Shown here piece after piece: positions 28,242-36,131 of a DNA stretch of 64,000 nt (its first letter is position 1; each line of letters opens with the position of its first letter). Origin of the DNA: JALORV01 sp963724365 (lineage in GTDB: Bacteria > Pseudomonadota > Gammaproteobacteria > Burkholderiales > Burkholderiaceae_F); NCBI GenBank assembly GCA_963724365.1, contig CAVRUR010000013.1, positions 434,001 through 498,000 of the forward strand, given 5' to 3'. A model generated the notes under the pieces. The model did no database searches and was not told where the DNA came from. It saw only the letters and a list, made by a program, of their open reading frames with translations. The position numbers and the translations under genes were made by a program.

Positions 28242-28700
28242 TCAGAGCACTCCAACGACGTGAACCGCAAAGCGAATCGGCATCCCCGCCAGCGGATGAT
28301 TGAAGTCGACGACCACACGGTCGTCGTCGCGCTGCTTCAGTACTCCGGAAAACTGCCGGCCTTCCGGGCTCGCGAATTGCACGATGTCCCCGGCCGCGTA
28401 GTCCTGGGTCGGGTCGGCGTTCGCGTTGAAAACCGAGCTCGACAGCGATTGCACGAGATCGAAGCTGCGGGGTCCGAAGCCCTCACCAGCGGGCAGTTCG
28501 AACTGCGCTCGGGCCCCCTCCTCGAGGCCGAGCAGCCGAATCTCGAGTGGTTCAGCCAGCTCGCCTGCACCGATCGTCAAGGTCGCCGGCTGCGCGCCGA
28601 ACGTGCTCATGACTTCGCGCTCCGATCCGTCGACCAGCACGGCGATACGATAATGCAGCGTGACATGCGAGCCGGACGCAATCCGCGGGGAATCAGGCAT
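28242..28700 (-). CDS. fkpB: FKBP-type peptidyl-prolyl cis-trans isomerase (SlpA/FkpB)
   Basis: A 152-residue cytoplasmic PPIase/chaperone of the SlpA type: an FKBP domain interrupted by an insert-in-flap chaperone domain. Seen are the N-terminal VTLHYRIAVLVDG, the FKBP strand around LEIRLLGLEEGARAQFELPA and the final VVVDFNHPLAGMPIRFAVHVVGV, which is typical of SlyD/SlpA. No His-rich metal tail is present, separating it from SlyD. ATG at 28700 begins MPDSPRIASG and lies 29 bases from the divergent radC. Confidence 0.93.
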   Translation of the reverse strand: MPDSPRIASGSHVTLHYRIAVLVDGSEREVMSTFGAQPATLTIGAGELAEPLEIRLLGLEEGARAQFELPAGEGFGPRSFDLVQSLSSSVFNANADPTQDYAAGDIVQFASPEGRQFSGVLKQRDDDRVVVDFNHPLAGMPIRFAVHVVGVL

Positions 28701-28729
28701 GGTCGTCGATTCTAGTCGAGGCAACACGC

Positions 28730-29404
28730 ATGGCGATTAAGGACTGGCCCGAGGGCGAACGGCCTCGCGAGCGCCTGCTCGCACTGGGCGCGCAGGCGCT
28801 GTCAGACGCCGAGCTGGTCGCCGTGTTCCTGCGAACCGGGACGGCCGGGCGCTCGGCGCTGGACCTGGGACGCGACGCTTTGGCGCGTTTCGGCGGACTC
28901 AGCGGCCTGCTGGCCGCCCGGCCCGATCAGCTGGCCGAGCTGGCCGGCCTTGGACCGGCCAAGTCAGCGCAGCTGCAGGCCGTGCTGGAACTCGCCCGCC
29001 GCTCGTTGCGCGAAGAGGTCCAGCGCGACACCGTCCTGTCGTCGCCCGGCAAGGTGCGTGACTACCTGCGCATGACGCTCGGTGGCCGTGAACATGAAGT
29101 GTTCGTCGCCCTCTTTCTCGATGCCCAGAACCGGTTGCTGGTCGCTGACGAGCTGTTTCGCGGGACCTTGACGCAAACAAGCGTCTACCCGCGCGAGGTG
29201 GTCAAGCGAGCCCTGGCCGTCAACGCCGGTGCCGTTATCTTTGCGCACAACCACCCGTCGGGTATTGCCGAACCCAGCCGTAGCGACGAACTGCTGACAG
29301 CGACCCTCAAGCAGGCGCTCAGCCTGGTCGATGTCCGCGTCCTCGACCACCTGATCGTGGCCGGCAACGGCATGACGTCGCTCGCGGAGCGTGGATTGAT
29401 TTGA
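28730..29404 (+). CDS. radC: RadC family JAB1/MPN-domain protein
   Basis: A 224-residue RadC protein. An N-terminal helix-hairpin-helix region (LAELAGLGPAKSAQLQAV) is followed by the JAMM metalloprotease-like domain with the zinc motif FAHNHPSGIAEPSRSD. RadC was once linked to DNA repair; its present function is uncertain. It is divergent from fkpB-ispH and upstream of rpmB-rpmG, the usual betaproteobacterial order. Confidence 0.94.
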   Translation: MAIKDWPEGERPRERLLALGAQALSDAELVAVFLRTGTAGRSALDLGRDALARFGGLSGLLAARPDQLAELAGLGPAKSAQLQAVLELARRSLREEVQRDTVLSSPGKVRDYLRMTLGGREHEVFVALFLDAQNRLLVADELFRGTLTQTSVYPREVVKRALAVNAGAVIFAHNHPSGIAEPSRSDELLTATLKQALSLVDVRVLDHLIVAGNGMTSLAERGLI

Positions 29405-29476
29405 TTAATGACCAGCGGACACCGAAGACGAGGAAATCGAATGATGGCCCGCGCCTCGGGCGAACCGGGACCGCGC

Positions 29477-29506
29477 TTGGCAGCGCGGGGAAAAACCGCA
29501 TATAAT
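29477..29506 (+). promoter_or_regulatory. rpmB-rpmG promoter (sigma-70)
   Basis: A -35 TTGGCA (29477-29482) and a perfect -10 TATAAT (29501-29506) are spaced by 18 bases, followed by a GC-rich start (GCGCGGC), as in growth-rate-controlled promoters. Transcription would begin near 29513, leaving a leader of roughly 155 bases before rpmB. The rest of the radC-rpmB gap shows no gene. Confidence 0.78.
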
Positions 29507-29667
29507 GCGCGGCTTTGCGTCATCTTGGGCCTCTTGGTCCGAGACCGCGGCCGACTCTTTCGGCAACGGGCCGGGGTTCACGGATCCACGGCCACAGCCC
29601 AAGCAGGAACTTTGCAAGAGTTCGGCGAGAGCTAAGCGGCCCGCCAGAACAGAATCAGGAGCAAGTC

Positions 29668-29907
29668 ATGGCACGTGTGTGTCAAGTTACCGGTAAGCGC
29701 CCGATGACGGGGAACAATGTCTCCCACGCAAACAATCGGACCAAGCGCCGCTTTCTGCCGAACCTGCAGTACCGCCGCTTCTGGGTGGAAAGCGAGAACC
29801 GCTGGGTACGCCTGCGCCTGACCAACGCGGCCTTGCGCACGATCGACAAGAAGGGCCTGGACGTCGTGCTCGCGGACCTGCGTGCCCGCGGCGAAGCCGT
29901 CGGCTGA
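29668..29907 (+). CDS. rpmB: 50S ribosomal protein L28
   Basis: A 79-residue basic protein (MARVCQVTGKRPMTGNNVSHANNRTKRR) matching bL28 across its length. It binds 23S rRNA near the L1 stalk and E site. ATG at 29668 has AGGAG six bases upstream, so the longer in-frame opening to 29515 is rejected. It is followed 53 bases later by rpmG on the same transcript. Confidence 0.97.
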   Translation: MARVCQVTGKRPMTGNNVSHANNRTKRRFLPNLQYRRFWVESENRWVRLRLTNAALRTIDKKGLDVVLADLRARGEAVG

Positions 29908-29960
29908 GTCCTGCCTGAACGACACTCCCCAGCCGCTCAGCACCCCTTCAGGAGAGCATC

Positions 29961-30128
29961 ATGGCCAAAGGCGCCCGCGAAAAGATCAAGCTCGAGTCCT
30001 CGGCCGGAACCGGCCATTTTTATACGACGTCGAAGAACAAGAAGACCACGCCCGACAAGCTGCAGCTGATGAAATTCGACCCGGTAGCGCGCAAGCACGT
30101 GGCCTACAAGGAAACGAAGCTCAAGTAG
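29961..30128 (+). CDS. rpmG: 50S ribosomal protein L33
   Basis: A 55-residue protein (MAKGAREKIKLESSAGTGHF, then YTTSKNKKTTPDKL and the KYDP-like KFDPVARKHV). It is the cysteine-free (zinc-independent) form of bL33. ATG at 29961 follows AGGAGAGCATC. It is the second gene of the rpmB-rpmG pair and is closed by a strong terminator 15 bases later. Confidence 0.96.
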   Translation: MAKGAREKIKLESSAGTGHFYTTSKNKKTTPDKLQLMKFDPVARKHVAYKETKLK

Positions 30129-30142
30129 CCTCAACACTGACG

Positions 30143-30174
30143 AAAAAAGCCCGGCCGTGAGCCGGGCTTTTTTT
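30143..30174. terminator. strong bidirectional terminator after rpmG
   Basis: Perfect stem GCCCGGC/GCCGGGC with a five-base loop CGTGA, flanked by six A on the left and seven T on the right. The A-tract also gives a T-tract on the other strand, so it can end both rpmG and the convergent desaturase gene. Confidence 0.92.
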
Positions 30175-30210
30175 GCGTGCAGCCGGTGCGGCTGCCGCCC
30201 AGCGCCGTGA

Positions 30211-31410
30211 TCAGGCGGCGACAGCCTGATAGCTGCGAATCCGCAATGCAGCCTCTTCGAGCGCACGGATGCGGCTCGCCTCGGCCCGCGCAATCCAGTC
30301 CTGCAGATGCACCAGCATCTGCTCACGCGACGCCGAACTCTTTTCCCAGATCGACGCCAGTTCGGTGCGCATCTCCACCAGCGTCTTCATGACGCCACTG
30401 CGCGCCATCAGTTCCTTGAGCGAGCGCTGCTCCTCGGCGGGCAGCGCCGACACGTCGCCCTTGCGCAGCCAGCCCTTGAGGCTAGCAAAGCGCGCACGTT
30501 CAGCGTCGGGCAGTTCGAGCGTGCCCAATTCGGTACGGTAGGCCTGCGTGAGGTTCCGGGCGTACTTGGCCAGCAGGTCATATCGATTCGTGATGACGGC
30601 CTGCAGCGTTTCGAGATCGATCGCCCGTTTGGGTTCGGCGACCTTGGGCACCGGCGCGACGCGCAAGACCCTGGCGAGGCCCACCGCCTGCATTGCGCGG
30701 ATATACGTCCAGCCGAGGTCGAACTCGAACCACTTGAGCGAGAACTTTGCCGAGGTGGGATGCGTGTGATGGTTGTTGTGCAGTTCTTCGCCGCCGATCA
30801 GGATGCCCCACGGTGAAATGTTGGTGCTGGCGTCCGGCGCATCGTAGTTGCGATAGCCCCAGAAATGGCCGATGCCGTTGATGACACCCGCCGCGAAGAA
30901 TGGGATCCACATCATCTGCACGCCCCAGATCGCCAGGCCGGCCGCGCCAAACAGGATCACATTGACGCCCAGCATCAGGCCGACTCCCTGCCACGTGTAG
31001 CGGGAATAGACATTGTGCTCGACCCAGTCGTTCGGGGTGCCATGGCCATAGCGCGACAAGGTCTCCTTGTTGTCCGCCTCGGCCATGTACAGCTCGGCGC
31101 CGGTCCACAGCACCGTCTTGAGCCCACGTGTCTGCGGGCTATGCGGGTCTTCGGCGGTCTCACACTTGGCGTGATGCTTGCGGTGGATCGAAACCCACTC
31201 GCGCGTCTGCATGCCGGTGGTCAGCCACAGCCAGAGGCGAAAGAAATTCGCCACCGCCGGGTGCAGGTCGAGCGCCCGATGTGCCTGGCTACGGTGCAGA
31301 TAGATCGTCACCGCCGCGATTGTGATGTGGGTCAACAGCAGCGCCGCCAGGATCAGTTGCCACCACGACAACTGCAGCAGCCCGCCGTCCAGAAATTCAA
31401 GCAAATACAT
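30211..31410 (-). CDS. acyl-CoA/fatty acid desaturase
   Basis: A 399-residue integral-membrane di-iron desaturase that puts a double bond (probably delta-9) into acyl chains. The three histidine boxes are visible: HRSQAH (H39-H44), HRKHH (H76-H80) and HNNHH in the second half. Hydrophobic pairs lie around residues 15-38 and in the middle of the protein. A C-terminal helical extension of about 140 residues, rich in Arg, Glu and Ala, is longer than in minimal desaturases but common in this betaproteobacterial type. It is convergent with rpmB-rpmG. Confidence 0.9.
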   Translation of the reverse strand: MYLLEFLDGGLLQLSWWQLILAALLLTHITIAAVTIYLHRSQAHRALDLHPAVANFFRLWLWLTTGMQTREWVSIHRKHHAKCETAEDPHSPQTRGLKTVLWTGAELYMAEADNKETLSRYGHGTPNDWVEHNVYSRYTWQGVGLMLGVNVILFGAAGLAIWGVQMMWIPFFAAGVINGIGHFWGYRNYDAPDASTNISPWGILIGGEELHNNHHTHPTSAKFSLKWFEFDLGWTYIRAMQAVGLARVLRVAPVPKVAEPKRAIDLETLQAVITNRYDLLAKYARNLTQAYRTELGTLELPDAERARFASLKGWLRKGDVSALPAEEQRSLKELMARSGVMKTLVEMRTELASIWEKSSASREQMLVHLQDWIARAEASRIRALEEAALRIRSYQAVAA

Positions 31411-31533
31411 GAAGTTGGTTTCCTATTTGCGGCGCCTCGGAGATTCCGCAGAGCCTGCATTTTTGCGAAGCCGCATTGTACCTGCCGACCCCCGCAGCCC
31501 ATAAAGCGAAAGATCCGGTCGGTTTGCGTGTAA

Positions 31534-32901
31534 TCAAGCCGTTTTGACGACCGACGGTCCGCCTGGAGCGGCCGCATCTGCCACGTCGGCCGGCAGGATT
31601 CGCACTTCGCGTTGCGGGAACGGTATCTGGATGCCTTCTGCAGCGAAACGACGCAGCAGTTCACGCGAGATCTCGGACCGCACCGCCAGCGTGCCCTCCT
31701 CGGGATCGCGGATCCAGAACCCGACCTCGAGTTCCACTCCGTCGGCACCCAATGCGGTGACGAATGCACCTGGTTCCGGCTTACTGAGCACGCGCGGCTG
31801 TGAACGAGCGCACTCGCCCAGGATCTCGAGCGCTCGGTCGAGGTCTGCCGCGTAGGCCACCGCCACCTTGACGACAATCCGCACTTCGCGATTGCTGAGC
31901 GAGTGGTTGACGACCGGGGTCGAAACCAGCATTTCGTTCGGCAGGATGGTTTCCGTGCCGTCGAGCGCCTTGATGACCGTGTAGCGTGTGTTGATCTGTG
32001 CGACCCGGCCGTAGTACTTGTCAACGGTAATCATGTCGCCGATCGACAGGCTGCGATCGAGCAGGATGATGAAGCCGCTGACATAGTTGCTGGCAATGCG
32101 CTGCAGGCCCAGTCCCAAGCCGACGCCCAGCGCGCCACCGAACACCGACAGCACAGTGAGGTCGATGCCGACCAACGACAGTGCAACCAGCACGGCAATG
32201 ACGAGCAGCAGTGCCTTCAGCACGCGTACGAGCACGACGCGCGAGTTGGCCGTCAACGTCTCCGCATGCATCAGCCGCGATTCGACGGTGGACCCGAGCC
32301 ACAGGGCCGCGAGCACCGTCATCACCACCGATGCTGCACCCATCAGCAGGTCCCACAGGCTGATGGCCGACCTACCGACCGGCAGCCGAATCGATTCGAG
32401 CGCCGCGCTGACGTCACCGAGCACGCCGGTCAAGTGCAGGGCCACTGCGATCCAGATCAGCAATGCGATCCAGCGCTCGAAAGCTCCCAGCCACTTCGAG
32501 GCTGGCAAGGAACGCCGCAGGATATAGACCGTCAGCCGCACCGCCGCCATCGCCGCCAGCAGCGTCAGCGCCAGCCGAAGCAACTGGACATCGCTCACTC
32601 GTTGCACCAGTCCGCCGGCGCGCAGCAGGAGCCCGCCGGCCACCATCACGAGCAGCGCACTGACCGGGAAGGCAAGCCGGCGGATTCCCTCGATCGAGAA
32701 TCGCAGCACATCCGTGCGCAAGGTCGAGCCCTGCGATTCCGCGGCGGCGCGGGCACTCGTCCGTCGCCGCACGCCGCGCGAGATCAACGCTCCGGCGATC
32801 AGTCCCGCAGCAATGACCCCAAGTTGCCACAACGACTGCGGCCGCGCGATGCCGACCTGCACGATCTCGATGACTTCCTGCAACAGCGTCGGCTCGGCCA
32901 T
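31534..32901 (-). CDS. mechanosensitive ion channel family protein (MscS-like)
   Basis: A 455-residue small-conductance mechanosensitive channel. The N-terminal part holds several extra helices. The conserved pore helix and beta domain follow (SVFGGALGVGLGLGLQRIASNYVSGFIILLDRSLSIGDMITV), then ITRYTVIKALDG-like and LPNEMLVSTPVVNHS. It opens on membrane tension to release solutes under hypo-osmotic shock. ATG at 32901 starts MAEPTLLQEV, immediately after the rsmB stop, so the two may be co-expressed. Confidence 0.92.
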   Translation of the reverse strand: MAEPTLLQEVIEIVQVGIARPQSLWQLGVIAAGLIAGALISRGVRRRTSARAAAESQGSTLRTDVLRFSIEGIRRLAFPVSALLVMVAGGLLLRAGGLVQRVSDVQLLRLALTLLAAMAAVRLTVYILRRSLPASKWLGAFERWIALLIWIAVALHLTGVLGDVSAALESIRLPVGRSAISLWDLLMGAASVVMTVLAALWLGSTVESRLMHAETLTANSRVVLVRVLKALLLVIAVLVALSLVGIDLTVLSVFGGALGVGLGLGLQRIASNYVSGFIILLDRSLSIGDMITVDKYYGRVAQINTRYTVIKALDGTETILPNEMLVSTPVVNHSLSNREVRIVVKVAVAYAADLDRALEILGECARSQPRVLSKPEPGAFVTALGADGVELEVGFWIRDPEEGTLAVRSEISRELLRRFAAEGIQIPFPQREVRILPADVADAAAPGGPSVVKTA

Positions 32902-32902
32902 G

Positions 32903-34321
32903 CTAGTTCCGCTCAAGCACGGCGGCGAAGAACCCGTCGGTGGCATGCAGATGCGGGAGCATCACGAAATACGGCGCGAAACGCTGCAGGTGCTCGACGG
33001 CAATCGACTGCGCGGACAACACGTCGTGCGCTGGCACAAGTCGATACTCCGGGTGCCCTTCGAGGAAGCGCTCGATGACCTGCTGGTTCTCGAGTTCGAG
33101 CAGGGAACAGGTGGCGTACACGAGTCGCCCGCCCACCTTCGGCAGCCTTGCCGCCGCGGCCAGCACCGCATGCTGCACCTGATTGACGCGCGCCAGTTCC
33201 GTCTCATCGAAGCGCCACTTCAGATCGGGATTGCGCCGCAACGTGCCCGATCCGGAGCAGGGCGCGTCGACCAGCACGCGATCGCACTTGCCGTGCAGGC
33301 GCTTGACGCGAATGTCGGCCTCGCTGCGGATCGCGATCGGATGGACGTTCGACAAGCCGCTGCGCTTCAGCCGCGGTCCCATCCCTTCCAGTCTGCGCTG
33401 GTTGATGTCGAAGGCATACAGGCGGCCGCTCGAACGCATCAGCGCGCCGAGAGCAAGTGTCTTGCCACCGGCGCCGGCGCAGAAGTCCACGACCATTTCA
33501 CCGCGCCGCGGTTGCAGCAGGCGTGCAATCAGCTGACTGCCTTCGTCCTGCACCTCGATACGACCCTCGCGATACGCCGGCCACTGGGTCAGTGCCGGCT
33601 TGGTCGCCAACCGGACGCCTTCCGGCGAATAACGCGTCGGGACCGCTTGCACATGATGGGCGCCGAGTTCATCGAGCACGACAGCGCGAGTCGCCTTGAT
33701 CAGGTTCACGCGAAGGTCGAGTGGCGCCGACTCGGTCAGCGCAGACATCAACGGCACGGCGTCGCTGTACTGTCGCTCGACCGCCAGGTACAGCCAGTGC
33801 GGCAGTTCGGCACGGACCGACGTGGGAGCCTGTGCCAGCTTGATGGCCAGCGCGTGCTTGACCGCCGCCGCATCACCGCGCAGTGCACGTTCGTCGAGCG
33901 TATCGAGGCCATGCTGCTGCGCCAATGTCACGAGCGCCGCCAGCCGGGGTGCACGCGCCGGAGTGGCCGGCTGCAGTATCCAGCCGAGCGTCGCGTAATG
34001 GCGCAGCGCGTGGAAGATCGCTTCGGCCACGACGCTGCGATCGCGGCTCCCCAGCATCGGATGCTCTCGAAAGAAGCGCGACATCACCGCGTCGGCCGGC
34101 CCCTCAAACCGCAGCACGTGCGCGAGCGCCTGCGCCAGTGAGTCGACGACCAGGGACGTGATCTTGCGTGGATCGAAGGGCGCTCTCGCGCCCGATCGAT
34201 CGGTGGGACGCGGAGTTCGCGGCCCGGTGCCGCTGCTGCGCCTGACCTGCGCCGGCCGATCACGGTCTGCGGTCTTCACACCGCGCGCCTTCATTGCCTT
34301 CGGCGGCCGCGCGCGCTTCAT
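32903..34321 (-). CDS. rsmB: RsmB/NOP-family rRNA (cytosine-5) methyltransferase
   Basis: A 472-residue SAM-dependent m5C methyltransferase. A basic N-terminal tail and a NusB-like helical region lead to the Rossmann domain with VVDFCAGAGGKTLALGALM (SAM binding), VLVDAPCSGSGTLRRNPDLKW (one of two catalytic cysteines) and VYATCSLLELENQQVI (the nucleophile Cys). The target may be 16S rRNA C967 as for RsmB, but NOP-family members differ in site and this one is not the fmt-linked gene. Its ATG overlaps the purN stop (ATGA). Confidence 0.9.
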   Translation of the reverse strand: MKRARPPKAMKARGVKTADRDRPAQVRRSSGTGPRTPRPTDRSGARAPFDPRKITSLVVDSLAQALAHVLRFEGPADAVMSRFFREHPMLGSRDRSVVAEAIFHALRHYATLGWILQPATPARAPRLAALVTLAQQHGLDTLDERALRGDAAAVKHALAIKLAQAPTSVRAELPHWLYLAVERQYSDAVPLMSALTESAPLDLRVNLIKATRAVVLDELGAHHVQAVPTRYSPEGVRLATKPALTQWPAYREGRIEVQDEGSQLIARLLQPRRGEMVVDFCAGAGGKTLALGALMRSSGRLYAFDINQRRLEGMGPRLKRSGLSNVHPIAIRSEADIRVKRLHGKCDRVLVDAPCSGSGTLRRNPDLKWRFDETELARVNQVQHAVLAAAARLPKVGGRLVYATCSLLELENQQVIERFLEGHPEYRLVPAHDVLSAQSIAVEHLQRFAPYFVMLPHLHATDGFFAAVLERN

Positions 34322-34968
34322 GGGCTCAACAGTGCAAGGTCGGCGCCCGCTACGTCGTGCACGGCCACCTGTCCGCCCGACCAGCGAACGCGTTGCTCGA
34401 GCACCAGCCGTAGCGCACGCGGCAGCAGGCGATGCTCCTGCTCGAGGACGCGGTTCGCCAGCGTCTCGGCGTCGTCGCCCGGCAGTACCGGAACGACGGC
34501 CTGCGCAATGATGCCGCCGCTGTCGACCTGATCTGACACATAGTGAACCGTCGCGCCGTGTACGCGAACCCCGGCATCGAGCGCCTGCTGGTGCGTCTTC
34601 AATCCCGGGAACAGCGGCAGCAGCGACGGATGGATGTTGATGAGTCGGCCCTCGTAGTGACGTACGAACTCGGGGGTCAGCACCCGCATGAATCCAGCGA
34701 GCAGGAGCAGCGCGGGTTGGTGACGATCGACCTCCTCCGCTAGTGCGCGATCGAACTCTTGCCGTGTCACGAAAGCGCGGTGGTCAACCACTCCGATGGC
34801 GATGCCTGCATGCCGCGCAACTTCGAGGCCCGGCGCATCGGCACGGTTGCTGATGACAGCAACGATTGCTGCATCGAGCGTGTCGTTCCAGCGCTCGGAC
34901 TGTGCCGTCCGCAGCAGTGCCGCGAGATTGCTCCCGCGACCGGAAATCAGGACAACGATGTTCCTCAT
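34318..34968 (-). CDS. purN: phosphoribosylglycinamide formyltransferase PurN
   Basis: A 216-residue GAR transformylase using 10-formyl-THF in purine synthesis. Seen are the phosphate-binding ISGRGSNLAALL, the central LLLLAGFMRVL, and the catalytic block INIHPSLLPLFPG and HGATVHYVSDQVDSGGII with conserved Asn-His-Asp (N and H in INIHPS, D in QVDSGG). It is divergent from ribF and overlaps rsmB by four bases. Confidence 0.95.
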   Translation of the reverse strand: MRNIVVLISGRGSNLAALLRTAQSERWNDTLDAAIVAVISNRADAPGLEVARHAGIAIGVVDHRAFVTRQEFDRALAEEVDRHQPALLLLAGFMRVLTPEFVRHYEGRLINIHPSLLPLFPGLKTHQQALDAGVRVHGATVHYVSDQVDSGGIIAQAVVPVLPGDDAETLANRVLEQEHRLLPRALRLVLEQRVRWSGGQVAVHDVAGADLALLSP

Positions 34969-35045
34969 TCGTGCGAATTGTACTGACCGCGCCTGCGCGC
35001 ACTTCGCTAAGTGCCGGAAAACACGGAAAAAACGATGGTGAAACG

Positions 35046-35051
35046 TATAAT
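35046..35051 (+). promoter_or_regulatory. candidate -10 element for ribF
   Basis: A perfect TATAAT at 35046-35051, 38 bases ahead of the ribF ATG in the purN-ribF divergent gap. No good -35 is visible at 17 bases (ACGGAA), so the element rests mainly on the -10 match. Confidence 0.5.
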
Positions 35052-35088
35052 CCGCTGTCGCCTGAACCTGGAATCAACCGAACATCGT

Positions 35089-36033
35089 ATGGAGGTTTTC
35101 CGCGGCATTCCGCGTCCGGGTAAACGCGTCCCGTGTGCATTGACGATCGGCAATTTCGACGGCGTGCATCGAGGACACCAGGCACTGCTGGCGCGCGTCG
35201 CCGCCGCCGCACAGGCGCGCGGCATCGTCGCCGCCGTCATGACGTTCGAGCCGCATCCGCGCGAACTCTTCACCCCCGATCGCGCCCCGACGCGCATATC
35301 AGGACTGCGCGACAAGTTTGCGGCCTTGTCCGATCACGGCATCGACCGCGTGATCGTGCAGCACTTCAACCGGGCCTTCGCATCGCTGACCGCCGAGGCC
35401 TTCATCGAGATCGTCGTCAGGGGCTGCCAGGCGCGCTGGCTGCTGGTCGGCGACGACTTCCGTTTTGGTGCACGCCGCGCGGGCGACATCGGCCTGCTGC
35501 AACGGCATGCATCGCAGGGCGCGTTCGAACTGGAACAGATGCCCACGGTCGTCGAGGGCGAGGAGCGGATTTCGAGTTCGGCGGTTCGCACGGCGCTGGC
35601 GGCGGCCGACCTGGGCCGTGCTCGGCACCTGCTGGGCCGCGCGTACGCCATCAGCGGACGCGTGCTGCACGGTCGCAAGCTGGGCCGCGAGATCGGCTTT
35701 CCGACGTTGAACCTGCGGATCGCGCATCGGCATCCGGCGGTGCGCGGAGTCTTTGCAGTGCGCGTGCACGGGCTCGGCCCGGACGCCCGCCCCGGCGTGG
35801 CCAGCGTGGGCCTGCGGCCGACCGTCGAGGACAGCGGCCGCTGGATGCTCGAGGTTCACCTTTTCGACTTCGCCGACCAGGTTTACGGGCGCCTGGTCTG
35901 CGTCGAGTTCCTGCAGAAACTGCGCGACGAGGAACGCTATGCGAGCCTCGATGAACTGACCACGGCGATCGCCGATGATGCGGCCCGCGCGCGCACTCTG
36001 CTCGTTCCTGAACAGCCCTCAGCCGCCGCGTAG
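35089..36033 (+). CDS. ribF: bifunctional riboflavin kinase/FAD synthetase RibF
   Basis: A 314-residue enzyme making FMN then FAD. The N-terminal nucleotidyltransferase domain has IGNFDGVHRGHQ and LLVGDDFRFGARRAGD, followed by ISSSAVR. The C-terminal kinase domain shows GREIGFPTLNL and VGLRPTVEDSGRWMLEVHLFDF. ATG at 35089 starts MEVFRGIPRP just after a -10 element; the frame is open further upstream but without homology. It is followed 98 bases later by ileS, a common ribF-ileS-lspA order. Confidence 0.95.
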   Translation: MEVFRGIPRPGKRVPCALTIGNFDGVHRGHQALLARVAAAAQARGIVAAVMTFEPHPRELFTPDRAPTRISGLRDKFAALSDHGIDRVIVQHFNRAFASLTAEAFIEIVVRGCQARWLLVGDDFRFGARRAGDIGLLQRHASQGAFELEQMPTVVEGEERISSSAVRTALAAADLGRARHLLGRAYAISGRVLHGRKLGREIGFPTLNLRIAHRHPAVRGVFAVRVHGLGPDARPGVASVGLRPTVEDSGRWMLEVHLFDFADQVYGRLVCVEFLQKLRDEERYASLDELTTAIADDAARARTLLVPEQPSAAA

Positions 36034-36131
36034 CACCGGCGATGAGTTGAGCTACCACGCTACACTCGCGTTCCGCTCTTTTTTCATTGACACCTCTTGC
36101 AGAGCCCGAGGGGGCCAAGGAGTGCCGCACC